Source: DATADW01 sp963733905 (GTDB lineage Bacteria > Actinomycetota > Acidimicrobiia > Spongiisociales > DATADW01). Taken from it: a DNA stretch of 64,000 bases. A program made the translations under genes and the position numbers. The notes under the pieces were generated by a model. That model was given only the letters and a program-made list of their open reading frames with translations. It was not told the origin of the DNA and did no database searches. This document shows positions 28,897 to 38,656 of this stretch, in pieces. The stretch spans positions 424,133 through 488,132 of the forward strand of contig CAVTEU010000018.1 in assembly GCA_963733905.1 (NCBI GenBank), read 5' to 3'. Position 1 is the stretch's first letter, and every line of letters starts with the position of its first letter.

Positions 28897-29454
28897 GTGG
28901 TGCGGCTCGGGATCGACCTCGACGGAGTCGTCGCCGACTTCAACTCTGGCTGGGTCACCCGGTACAACGAGGAGTTCGGCACCGACATCCCGCTCGACGC
29001 CATGAGGGCGTGGAACGGCATCCCGTCATTGACCCACTTCCGGGACATGAGCGAGTTCTGGCGGTGGGCCCGCGACCATGGGGGACACTCGATGTTCCGC
29101 CACCTCGAGACCTACCCCGGGGCGGTCGAGACGCTGTCAGATCTGCGTCGCAAGGGTCACGACGTGGTGATCCTCACCTCGAAGCCGAACTGGGCGGTGC
29201 ACGACACGTTTGCTTGGATCGCCGACCACCGGATACCGACCAGGGAAGTCCACATCCTCGAGGAGAAATGGCGCGTTCCCTGCGACCTCTACCTGGACGA
29301 TGCGCCCCATGTCGTGTGGCAATTGCACCGCAACCGCCCAGAGGCGACGGTGTGCCGCTTTGTCAGACCCTGGAACCGGCCGGTCGCGGGCACGGTCGAC
29401 GTCCTCGGCTGGGAGGAGTTCGGCGAGGTGGTCGCGGGGTTGGCGGTCCGCTGA
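28897..29454 (+). CDS. HAD-like 5'(3')-deoxyribonucleotidase family protein
   Basis: A 185-residue HAD-fold phosphatase from the GTG at 28897. Motif I is GIDLDGVVADF, motif II is VILTSKP, and motif IV is LYLDDAPHVV. The layout and size match the NT5C type (5'-nucleotidase of pyrimidine deoxynucleotides). It lies 8 bp after the permease gene but has no evident metal-uptake role. It faces nrdJ convergently, and a dNTP triphosphohydrolase is encoded 5 kb away, so a nucleotide-pool role would fit. Confidence 0.75.
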   Translation: MVRLGIDLDGVVADFNSGWVTRYNEEFGTDIPLDAMRAWNGIPSLTHFRDMSEFWRWARDHGGHSMFRHLETYPGAVETLSDLRRKGHDVVILTSKPNWAVHDTFAWIADHRIPTREVHILEEKWRVPCDLYLDDAPHVVWQLHRNRPEATVCRFVRPWNRPVAGTVDVLGWEEFGEVVAGLAVR

Positions 29455-29479
29455 GGTCGGCGCCAGAACACGCCGACCG

Positions 29480-32400
29480 TCAACACGTCGAGTGCCCGCA
29501 CGAATGGCACTTGCCGCAAGCCTCGGCGAACTCGAACGATGGCTGGCCGCACACCGGGCAGACCTCGAGCACGCTCTGACCACGCTTGGGTGGTATCGGC
29601 TGGTGGTCTTCGGCAGGCCAGTTCTCGGTCATTTGGGGCGCCGACCCCTCCACCGTGCCGAGATCGGTGCCCGACGGTGTGCCCCGGTTGAGCACCTGCC
29701 AGGTCTTGGACCCATCGCGGTAGACGGTTATCCCTTTCAAACCGAGGTCGGCGGCCAGCAGGTAGACGGCCCGAACGTCATCGACGGTGGCGTCGTGGGG
29801 AAGGTTGATCGTTTTCGAGACGGCATTGTCAACGTGACGCTGGAATGCAGCCTGGTGGCGGACGTGCCATCCGGCGGTCAGGTCGTGAGCGGTCACGAAC
29901 ACCCGTTGCAGTTCCTCGGGAACCCCGGGGAGATCGCGCACGCTCCCCCGCGACGCCACGGCGTTGGCCAGTTCATCGGACCAGACACCGGCCCGCTCGG
30001 CAGCGAGGCGAAAGTATGGATGGACCTCGGAGAGCACCCGCCCGTCGAGGACCTTGCGGTGGTACACCAGTGCGAACAGAGGCTCGATCCCCGATGACGT
30101 GCCTGCGATGATCGATATGGTGCCGGTCGGTGCGATGGTGGTCCGCGTGGCATTCCGCATCGGCCGATCCCATCCGGAGGGTCCATAGACCGACGCCTCC
30201 CAGTTGGGGAACGATCCCCGCTCGCCAGCAAGTTGCTCCGAGGCGGCGTCGGCTCGCTCCTGGATGAAACCCATCACCTCGGAGGCGAGATCGACCGCCT
30301 CATCCGAGTCGTATCCGATGCCAAGAGAGATGAGCAGATCCGCCCAGCCCATCACACCGAGCCCGATCTTGCGATTGCCGTGCTTGTGGATGCGCTCGAT
30401 CTCCTCGACCGGGTAGCGAGAGCGCTCCACGGCATCGTCGAGGAACCTCACAGCCAACTCGACGGTCTCCCCGAGCCGCTCCCACTCGATCCCGTCCCTT
30501 CCCGCAAAGTGGTCGAGGTTCACCGATCCCGAGCACACACGCCTCGAAAGGGAGAAGCGGTTGTTCGCCACAGTTGTGGACGCTGATCCCGTTGGCGTCG
30601 AACGATCGTGATGTGGCGACCTGGCAATCGAAGACGTCCGCAGTTCCCGAAGGCACGATCGACACGACTGTGTCGGTGAAGGTCTCCCGATTGAGCCTGC
30701 GTTTGTACGAGCTGAGGAGCGATGCCAACTTGGACTGCTTGGCGGCATCAGCGAATCCCACCCGCTCGGCAAAACGGGTCAGGTTGGCTCCGCTGATGAC
30801 GAGTTCGTGGTCGGCAAGGCACTCGTAGTCCCGAAACGCTCCCCTACCATCGGGGAGACGGCGAACGCCTGCCGGGCGACGCTCTTTGTAGATCGTGGAC
30901 AGCACGCCTAGTCGGTGCAACATCCGCTGGGCGCGTTCCAGCGAACCGAGATCAGACGAGGCGAGGCGCACCGAGACGCCCTTGCGTTGCGAGCCTTGCA
31001 CCGACCCGTCGGCATCCATCCAGCCGCGGAGAAAACCCCGAACGAACTCGGAAGACCCGCGCTCGATCTCGTCCGTGACCACCTTCGACCCTCTTCGCAT
31101 GCCGTATGCATACGCGCCAGCTCCGAGAGACCAGTCGACTTGAGGGCAACGTAAGGTGCGCGGTGCTCGGCGGTTTGGAGGCCGCCTGCCCTCAATCCGA
31201 CGGCGCGCGTCGAACAGCAAGCGCGTCTCCGATCGTCGCACCTCCCGATCATGGCCCCAGAAGTGGAGACGTGCCCCGTCGCTCGGAGAAGTACCCATCG
31301 CCGAGCAGCATGCCGAGCACGTAGCCCTCTTCATCGCTCCCGGTGCCAGCTCCACGAGAGCACCCCGTGATCGCTGAGCATGATCCGGTCACCGGGCTTC
31401 AACTCTCCAATCGGGCCGCCAGATCCCAGCTAGTGCGATACCGGGTCGAGGTTGTCACGAACCGCACCGGATGATCGAGAGTGGCACGCAGCCGCAGACC
31501 TCTCCGAGTCGTCAAGGGTGACGACCTCACGGTGACCGGTAGGAAAGAAGCCGTTCGATGAATGGGATGATCCATCGGCGACTGCCTCGAAGGGAAGACC
31601 GATCAGGTTCCGCTACCTGGCGGGCCCCGGCACTGGTCATGACCCATGTGTCCTCGGTGACACAAGGATTGGTTGCTTCGATCGGGCCGAGCGAAGGGGT
31701 GGGGTTGGTGCGTGGCTCGTTGATCCGGTCGAGGAAGATGATCCCGGGATCGCCCGTCGCCCATGCCGCCCGGCAGATCCGGTCGAGGACGTCGCCGGCA
31801 TCGAGCGAGCCCGCCGTCTCACCGGTGCGCGGGTTGATCAGGTCGTACTCGGCGCCGGAAGCGGCCAGCTCCATCCATTCCTCGGTGACCCCGACCGAGA
31901 TGTTGAAGTTGGTGATCCCGCCCTCTGTCTTGGCGGTGATGAACTCGAGGATGTCGGGGTGGGTGACGTCGAGGATCCCCATGTTGGCGCCGCGCCGGAA
32001 CGAGCCCTTGCTTGATGTGCTCGGTCGCCGAGTCGTAGACCTCGAGGAACGACACAGGGCCAGACGAGACCCCCATCGTCGTCTTGACCACGTCGTTGCG
32101 GGGCCTGAGCCGGGAGAAGGAGAACCCGGTACCACCGCCCGACTGGTGGACCTTTGCCGCCAGCTTGAGCGTGTCGAAGATCGAGTCGAGCGAGTCGTCG
32201 ATGGGGAGCACGAAGCAGGCGGCGAGTTGCTCGAGGTCGCGTCCGGCGTTCATCAGGGTGGGCGAATTGGGGAGAAAGTCGAGCGACGCCATCGACCGGT
32301 AGAACCGCTCCGCCCAGAGCCCGGGGTCGCCCCCCCAAACCTCCTCGGCCGTCGCCACGTCGGCTGCCACCCTCCGGAACAGATCCTCGGGGGTCTCCAC

Positions 32401-32487
32401 CGGGACACCGGCCTCGTCGCGGAGCAGATAGCGGGTCTCGAGGACGGTCCGAGCGTTTGCGGTGAGGTCGAGTGCCGGTTTGGTCAC
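29480..32487 (-). CDS. nrdJ: Adenosylcobalamin-dependent (class II) ribonucleotide reductase, intein-interrupted and frameshifted
   Basis: Reduces ribonucleotides to deoxyribonucleotides using B12 radical chemistry. The GTG at 32487 starts TNARTVLETRYLLRD. Then come the first redox cysteine (QLAACFVLPIDDS), HQSGGGTGFSFSRLRP, and the active-site string ATNP/CGEQPLLPFEACVLGSVNL, split by an intein after NP. Later come TTIAPTGTISIIAG and a C-terminal cysteine cluster (CPVCGQPSFEFAEACGKC) that reduces the active site. Shifts lie near 32006 and 30525 outside the intein. The mature enzyme is about 630 residues, short for some NrdJ but with all halves present. Confidence 0.93.
30573..31664 (-). mobile_element. 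NrdJ intein with LAGLIDADG homing endonuclease (frameshifted)
   Basis: The first residue is Cys (CVTEDTWVMTSAGARQV, block A). A block B TxxH is visible as RATLDHPVRFV. Two LAGLIDADG-type helices follow (GYVLGMLLGDGYF and FVRGFLRGWMDADGSVQG). The C-terminal blocks F/G read VFDCQVATSRSFDANGISVHN, followed by extein Cys. The length is about 364 residues. Frame changes near 31612, 31530, 31425 and 31350 look like consensus errors. Splicing joins ATNP to CGEQ, where that Cys is the catalytic thiyl-radical residue of class II reductases. Confidence 0.9.
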
Positions 32488-32603
32488 CGCGGGCGATGGT
32501 AGGCAACGGCCCGGACAGCCCCGTGCCCCCCGATGGCCATCTCGGAACCGCGACGCAGCCCGGCCCGTCCAAGCGAGAACACGTCGACCGAGGAGATGAC
32601 GTG

Positions 32604-33662
32604 ATGAACCGTCGTACGTTCCGACTGCGTTTTGTGATCGGATCGGCGATCGGCCTACTCGCCATCGGCGCCACCCCGGCCCTGGCCTGTGGCGGTCTCG
32701 TAGGCGAGAACGGGACCATCGAGTTGCTGCGGACCACGACGCTCGCCGCCTACAGCGACGGGGTGGAGCGCTATGTGACCGCGTTCGAGTTCACCGGCCA
32801 GGGGAAGGAAGTGGGCTCGATCATCCCACTCCCAGACGTGCCCACCAAGGTGGAGCGGGGCGGCGACTGGACGCTGCAACGCCTGGCTCTCGAGGTCGCA
32901 CCCGCGGCGCTTGCGTCCGAGCAAACATTCGCTGCAGCCGCTGCCCAAGACGCAGAGGTCATCCTCGAGGTCGAGATCGATGCTCTCGATATCACGGTGC
33001 TGCGGGGTGGGGGTGACGAGGTCGGGGCCTGGGCAGCCGAGCACGGATTCTTTCTCAGCCCCGACGCCCCCGAGGTGCTCGACTTCTACGCCCGGCGCAG
33101 TCCGATATTCATGGCCGCTCGGTTCAACGCCGAGCGGGCTGCCGAACTCGCCCAGGAGCCTGGCGACAGCACGCCGATCATGGCGACCATCCCCACCGAT
33201 GATCCCTGGGTGCCCCTTCGGATCCTGGGCCTCGGCGCCGAGCCCGACGATCGAATCGAAGCCGATGTCTTCCTGCTCACCGAGGACGAACCCGATCTGC
33301 TCGCCGGTGGGACCGGGCTCACGCTCGATCGCAGCGAGAAGGCAAACCGGCCGCTTCTCGACGATCTGCGCTCTGATACCGGGATGGAATGGCTACCACG
33401 TCAGATGTGGCTCTCCTACCTGACTCTCGACGCTCCGGCCAGCGAGCTCGACTACGACCTCGCCGTGTCTGCGGTCCCCGGAGCCACCGCCGATTTCGCC
33501 GACACCGGCGTTCCCGGCCCAGAGTCGCTACCTGTCGGGACCGACCAGCCGCTACCCACCTGGCCGGTGTATGCCGGTGTGGGCGTCGGTTTCCTCACCC
33601 TTGTGGCCGGCAGGAATTGGACGCGGCGCCATCGTCTCGACCCGGGCGGAGCCAGCACATGA
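32604..33662 (+). CDS. DUF2330-like exported protein
   Basis: A 352-residue protein with a signal peptide (FVIGSAIGLLAIGATPALA) followed directly by ACGG, a long beta-rich extracytoplasmic part (VTAFEFTGQGKEVGSIIPLP, PVDVP-type repeats absent) and a C-terminal TM helix (YAGVGVGFLTLVAG) with an Arg-rich tail. The pattern fits the DUF2330 family of surface proteins with unknown role. ATG 32604 or the adjacent GTG 32601 may start it, after GAGGAG. Its stop overlaps the cupredoxin start (ATGA), suggesting joint export. Confidence 0.7.
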   Translation: MNRRTFRLRFVIGSAIGLLAIGATPALACGGLVGENGTIELLRTTTLAAYSDGVERYVTAFEFTGQGKEVGSIIPLPDVPTKVERGGDWTLQRLALEVAPAALASEQTFAAAAAQDAEVILEVEIDALDITVLRGGGDEVGAWAAEHGFFLSPDAPEVLDFYARRSPIFMAARFNAERAAELAQEPGDSTPIMATIPTDDPWVPLRILGLGAEPDDRIEADVFLLTEDEPDLLAGGTGLTLDRSEKANRPLLDDLRSDTGMEWLPRQMWLSYLTLDAPASELDYDLAVSAVPGATADFADTGVPGPESLPVGTDQPLPTWPVYAGVGVGFLTLVAGRNWTRRHRLDPGGAST

Positions 33663-34111
33663 GCCGGCAGCGGCGGTTGATCGGGGTCTCGATAGCAGCG
33701 ATGGCCGTGGTCACCGGAGCCGGTTTCGCCCTCGCCGGTAGCGCCGCCGCCGACGTGAAGCCGCTCGGGCCAGGTGACGTCACCATCCAGATCGATGTCC
33801 ATCACTCCCGCTTTCGGCCCGACCGGCTCAGCGTTGTCGAGGGAACCCGCGTGCGGTTTCTCGTGGTCAACGGCGACCCAATCCACCACGAGCTGATCAC
33901 CGGGGGGCCCGAGGTCCACCTGCGCCACGCCAACGGCACCGAGAAGGAGCACCCTTCGATCCCGGGCGAGGTCTCGGTTGGCCCAAACGGCCGCGCCATA
34001 ACCACCTTCACATTCGATGAGCCGGGCATCTTCGAGTTCGCCTGTCATCTCCCCGGCCACTACCAGTACGGGATGAAGGGCACTATCGAGGTGGTTCCGG
34101 CGAGTCGCTGA
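33659..34111 (+). CDS. Secreted cupredoxin-domain protein
   Basis: A 150-residue protein with a signal peptide (IGVSIAAMAVVTGAGFALAGSAAA) and a plastocyanin/azurin-like domain. Ligand candidates are His in DPIHHELITG and Cys-His-Met in FACHLPGHYQYGM, the classical type 1 copper set. It is translationally coupled to the DUF2330-like gene. It is probably an extracytoplasmic electron carrier or copper binder. Confidence 0.85.
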   Translation: MSRQRRLIGVSIAAMAVVTGAGFALAGSAAADVKPLGPGDVTIQIDVHHSRFRPDRLSVVEGTRVRFLVVNGDPIHHELITGGPEVHLRHANGTEKEHPSIPGEVSVGPNGRAITTFTFDEPGIFEFACHLPGHYQYGMKGTIEVVPASR

Positions 34112-34171
34112 CGCCGATCGCTGCCGGCTGTTGCCAAGAACGGCGTCCGGTGTCCCCGATACGATCGCCCC

Positions 34172-35176
34172 ATGCCCGACCCATTCCTCCGTCTGACCCG
34201 CCAGACGCGCGAGGAACAGGAGCGCGCCTTGCTGGCGCCGGCGGCCACGCTCTCGGTGGAGAGTTCGGGGAGGGCGGTCGACGAGACCGGCGATGCGTAC
34301 CGCACCGCCTTCCAGCGGGACAGGGACCGGATCCTCCACTCCAAGGCATTTCGTCGGCTCAAGCACAAGACCCAGGTGTTCATCAACCCCGAGGACGACC
34401 ACTTCGTCACGCGGCTCACCCACACCCTCCAGGTGACCCAAGTCGGCAGGGCGCTTGCGGCGGCCCTCGGGCTGAATGAGGACCTGACCGAGGCGGTCTG
34501 CCTCGGTCACGACGTCGGACACTCGCCGTTCGGCCACACCGGAGAGGAGGCGCTGACACCGTATGTCGAGGGGGAGTGGCTCCATGCACCACAGAGCGTG
34601 CGGGTGCTCGCCGTGCTCGAACCGCTGAACCTGAGCGCAGAAGTGCTCGATGGGATCGGCGCCCATTCATGGAGAATCGAGCCCCCGCCGCGGACCGCCG
34701 AGGGCCTCGTCTGCCGGTTCGCCGATCGCATCGCCTACCTGACCCACGATGTCGAGGACGCGGTACGCGCCGGTGTGATCACCGTGGCCGACCTCCCCGA
34801 GGCGGCGACCTCCACCTTTGGGGCGCCGGGGCGGGACTGGATCGACAGCATGATCACCGCGGTGATCGACGAGTCGCTGCGGTGCGGCCGGATCGCCATG
34901 GATCCCGCGGTGCTGGAGCCGATGCACGATCTCCGATCGTTCATGTTCGAGCGGGTGTATCTCCGCCCAGAGTCGGAACGGCAGCGGGTCGGCGCGGTCC
35001 ACCTGATCAGGGATCTGGTCGACCACTTCATCGTTCGTCCCGATGAGATCCCGGACACCTACCGCCAGGACGATGCCGACGACGTGACCAGAGCGATCGA
35101 CTACGTGGCGGGGATGACCGACCGGTTCGCCCTTCGCCTCCACGACGACCTGTTCCGGCCAGAGGGCATCGCCTAA
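34172..35176 (+). CDS. dgt: Deoxyguanosinetriphosphate triphosphohydrolase-like protein
   Basis: A 334-residue HD-domain dNTPase. Motifs are DRILHSKAFRRLKHKTQVF, HFVTRLTHTLQVTQVGR (first His), CLGHDVGHSPFGHTGEEAL (the HD pair) and the late GLVCRFADRIAYLTHDVEDA. It hydrolyses dNTPs to deoxynucleosides plus triphosphate, so together with the class II reductase and the nucleotidase it may tune dNTP pools. It is intact. Its stop overlaps the convergent nitroreductase stop by four bases. Confidence 0.93.
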   Translation: MPDPFLRLTRQTREEQERALLAPAATLSVESSGRAVDETGDAYRTAFQRDRDRILHSKAFRRLKHKTQVFINPEDDHFVTRLTHTLQVTQVGRALAAALGLNEDLTEAVCLGHDVGHSPFGHTGEEALTPYVEGEWLHAPQSVRVLAVLEPLNLSAEVLDGIGAHSWRIEPPPRTAEGLVCRFADRIAYLTHDVEDAVRAGVITVADLPEAATSTFGAPGRDWIDSMITAVIDESLRCGRIAMDPAVLEPMHDLRSFMFERVYLRPESERQRVGAVHLIRDLVDHFIVRPDEIPDTYRQDDADDVTRAIDYVAGMTDRFALRLHDDLFRPEGIA

Positions 35177-35851
35177 CTCTCGGCCGGGGTACCGCCGAGA
35201 TCGGTAGTGGACCAGGCGACTGGTTGACCCCAGCGGTCGGCGTAGACGACCTCTTCGACCGGGCGCCGCCTCGCCATCCCCCACTTCCCCATGGGATAGC
35301 CGGCGGAGACGGCGGCGGCCAGCATCCAGCCCTTGTCCGTGGGGATCCCGAGCGCCTCGAAGGTGGCTTGCGCCTCGAATATCCCGAGGACGGTGGTGAG
35401 GCAGGTCCCGATACCAAGCCCTCGTCCGGCGAGCATCAGGCTCCAAACGGCTGGGTAGATCGATGCACCGGTTGGGTCATTCCGATTTAGCGCCATGATC
35501 CATAGGGGCACGTCCTCGAAGTGCTCGGCCAGCCAGTTCGCCGACCGCATCACCCGCATGGTGGCCTCATCGCCGACCCGCGCCGCCTCCTCCAGCCGGC
35601 CCCGATAGACGGTGGCGTTGAGCTGGTCCCACGCCCGCCGGTAGATAGGCCCGAGGGTTCGGCGGGCTGTCCAGGTCGCTGACCGTCATGAAACGCCAGT
35701 TCTGGTTGTTGCCCCCGGAGGGCGCACGGATCGCCGCGTCCAACATCGCCGCCACGGCTTCGTCGGGTACGGGATCGGGAAGCACCCTCCGCATCGCCCG
35801 GGTCGTGTACAGCGCCTCGGTCAGCTCCACTCCGCCCTCCTCGTCGGACAC
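35173..35851 (-). CDS. Nitroreductase family protein (frameshifted)
   Basis: An FMN-dependent nitroreductase-fold protein of about 226 residues. The N-terminal part gives TTRAMRRVLPDPVPDEAVAAML and RAPSGGNNQNWRFM (FMN-phosphate contact). After a shift near 35660 the second frame gives PAVWSLMLAGRGLGIGTCLTT and GYPMGKWG (typical C-terminal FMN region). It reduces nitro or quinone-like compounds with NAD(P)H. It stands alone, convergent to dgt. Confidence 0.88.
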
Positions 35852-35891
35852 CGATTCCTACCATCGCCCCGGACCACTGTCAGGAGAAGAG

Positions 35892-36110
35892 ATGACCGAG
35901 GGCATCACGCGGGGCGCCATCAAGGTGATCGAGGTGATCGGCGTGTCCGATACCAGTTGGGAGGACGCCGCCAAACAGGCGGTGGCCAAGGCGGCGGAGA
36001 CCATCGACGGGATCACCGGCGTCGAGGTACTTCGCTGGACAGCGCGCATCTCGGAAGGCCGAATCGTCCAATACAACGCCGACGTCAAGCTCGCCTTCAT
36101 CGTGAGATAG
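35892..36110 (+). CDS. Dodecin family protein
   Basis: A 72-residue protein with the whole dodecin pattern: KVIEVIGVSDTSWEDAAKQA, TIDGITGVEVLRWTARISEG and QYNADVKLAFIV. Dodecins form hollow dodecamers that store flavin or CoA. The flavin-stacking Trp (VLRWTA) is present. The ATG at 35892 follows AGGAGA. Confidence 0.95.
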   Translation: MTEGITRGAIKVIEVIGVSDTSWEDAAKQAVAKAAETIDGITGVEVLRWTARISEGRIVQYNADVKLAFIVR

Positions 36111-36211
36111 GTCGGCGTATGCCTCTCCCGGTGAGCGCTCGGGAGGCGCGCCGAGCTCAGCGAGCGTGAGTGGGGTGACTGGGTGGTAAGTCGTCCGCCG
36201 TCGGCGGTGCC

Positions 36212-38564
36212 TCACCGCAACAGGCGGAAGCGTCCCTCCACCGGGTCGTGGTCGGCCGAGTGGAGCGGCGTGTCGGGGTCGAGCCCGAGCACGGCCGGCC
36301 AGGACGAATTGATGTGGAGGATGTCGGCGGCGACGAAGCGGGCCAGCAGCGACGGGCTCACCAGCATGTGGTCGAGCACCTGGCTGTTGCCTTCGAAGAC
36401 GAACGTCCACCTCTCCGCCGGCTTCTCGCGAAGCACGAGGTTGGAGAGCGGTGGGCCGCCCTCGATCCCTTCGACGATCGCAACCGGGTGGTCGGCGCCC
36501 TCACCGGGCTCGGCGAAGGGGAAGTCGTTCAGGTCACCGGCCACCATCAGGAGAGCTTGCGGGTCGGCGGCGAGCACCTCGTCGACATAGCGTCGCACCG
36601 CCCGCGCCTGCGCCTTGCGCTGCTCCTCGGTGACCCGGATGGGAGGTTGGTTCACCCCGAACAGAGGGTCGTCACCACTCTTCGACTTGAAGTGGTTGCC
36701 GACGATCGTCACCTCCATCTCGCCCACGCTGAACCGGCCGACGAGCGGCTCACGTCCCGGGCTGGCGCTCGATGGCCCGAAGGCCGCCTCGACGTCGGGG
36801 CCTGATAGCTGGAACGCCTCGATGAGGCCGACCCGGGATGCGTCCCACAGAAAACCGACCTCGATTCCTCGCACGTCGCTGGTCTCGAACGAGGTGGCCA
36901 CGTAGTCCGTGCCGGCGGCGGCGTTGACCCGGTCGCCCAACTCCTGGAGGATCGTCGTGTTCTCCACCTCCTCGACCACGAGGATCTCGGGCAGACGCAA
37001 CTCGACCTGGATCGCCGACACGAGCTTGGCGAACTTGACCTCGAGTTCCTCGGGTGTAGGGGTGCTGTCGGTGTCGTCCTTCACCGGGTCATCGATCAGA
37101 TCGAACAGGTTCTCCACATTGAACGTGGTGACGACGGTGTCGCCGGGCCCGCCACTGCGTCGAGATTGCGGTCCGGCGGGGATGGGGCGGGCATCGACTT
37201 CGTGGTCCACCGGCTGGAGCTTGTAGGTGCCAAACGAGTAGTCGACCACCGCCTCGATCGACCGCACCCTGTCACCGGGACGAACCACGATCGGCGATCG
37301 TCAAGGGTGAAATCGTCGACAAGAACCCGCTCCGGGTTGTAGTCGACCTGGTCGCCGCCCAGAGACCTGATGAGGATCTGCTTCACCGCGGGTACATAGC
37401 CCGGAGCCGGGGCGGGCGTCGCGCTGGGTGAGGAAGGCGAACTCGCCGAAGTCGTTGGTGGGAGCGACGACCACCCCGGTGCGCGCCGAAACGAGCATCC
37501 CCTCGAGCGGCTCCCAGAATTCGATCCCCTCCGGTATCGAGACGTCAGGTAGATCGGTCAACGAGACCGGGGCTGGGAGCGGGTTGCCACTCGACTCGAC
37601 CACGACCGCCGAGGGGTTGGCCAACCTGGTGAGAGGCAAGGCGTTGCCGAACTGCTGCTCCTCGACCGTTGCGGTGACGGTCACCATGTCACCGGGGCGG
37701 GCGCCGAGGGCACCACCCCTGGAGAGGAACACGCCGTCGGAGGTCGCCGGGTCACCATCGCCCACCGGGTCTTGGAGCCAGACGTCGTTCCCACCCGAGG
37801 TGATCGCGGTGACGACTCCGGTCGTGGTGGCCACTTCCCCGGCGAACGGGGACCGTTCGCCATCACCTTGTATCTGGGGGATGGTCAACGCGATCGGCGA
37901 GCAGCCGTCGAACCCGCCCGGTGTCGGAGTGTTGTCCGGACCCAGGTTGAAGTCGGAGATGACCCAGTCCTCCGGCGTTTCCGTGTCGACACCGTCGGTC
38001 AATCGGCGTGCACCAGCCGGGAAGAAGCTGCCGTCGGGACCGATGAGAGGAGCCTCGAAGAAGAACGAGTCATCGACGCCGCCATCGGTGAGGGCGACGG
38101 CGTCGAGCACCACCTCGGTACCGGTGACCATGCCCCCCGAGATCGAGCTCGTCTCCACGAGCGCGACGGTGAGCGAGCTGTTCTCGAAGCTGTCGGTCCC
38201 GATGGCGTCATCGGGCGTCACGCCGTAGTGCAGCGGCAAGCCGCCGCAGTTGCCGACCAGGTAGAAGCCGTTGTCACCCACGGTCTGGAATGGCAGGAAG
38301 TCGATGCGGCGGTCGATGGTCCCGGCAGGCACCGGAGTCTCCCTCGACGACGATCAGCGAGAGCCCCTCCAGGCTGAGACCGGGGTCGCCATACAACTCG
38401 ACGTACTCGGTGTCATCGGTCCCGGTGTGACTGGCGAGGACCTCGTTGATCAGGACCGGGTCGCCGGTCGCCGCCGGGGCCAACGATGCCGGCAGGAGCG
38501 CCGCAACCACGGCAATTGCGGCCGTCGTCCAACCGAACCTTCGACGAACCCCCTTCGAAACCAT
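36212..38564 (-). CDS. Exported endonuclease/exonuclease/phosphatase-family nuclease with lamin-tail domain (frameshifted)
   Basis: Start ATG 38564. Signal peptide (WTTAAIAVVAALLPASLAPA), then a lamin-tail-like start (PVLINEVLASHTGTDDTEYVELY). After a shift near 38335 come DUF/LTD beta strands, an OB-fold-like part (GVVTAITSGGNDVWLQDPVG), and, after shifts near 37430 and 37290, an EEP catalytic domain. The catalytic landmarks are TTFNVENLFD, GNHFKSKSGDD, VAGDLNDFPF and a terminal SADHDPVEGRF. About 784 residues, like the large secreted nucleases of other bacteria. It may degrade extracellular DNA for nutrient use. Confidence 0.82.
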
Positions 38565-38656
38565 GGGCCCTCCTGTGGCGGTCACATGGAGAAAGGTACC
38601 CCTGGGGTGCGACAACCGCAGCGAGCGGCCGCCATGATCATCGAGTGGAGCGCCGG

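Noticed and set aside
35688..35891. Longer N-terminus for the dodecin gene
   Set aside because: The upstream part is the complement of the nitroreductase gene, and the dodecin motif begins right at ATG 35892 with a good ribosome site.
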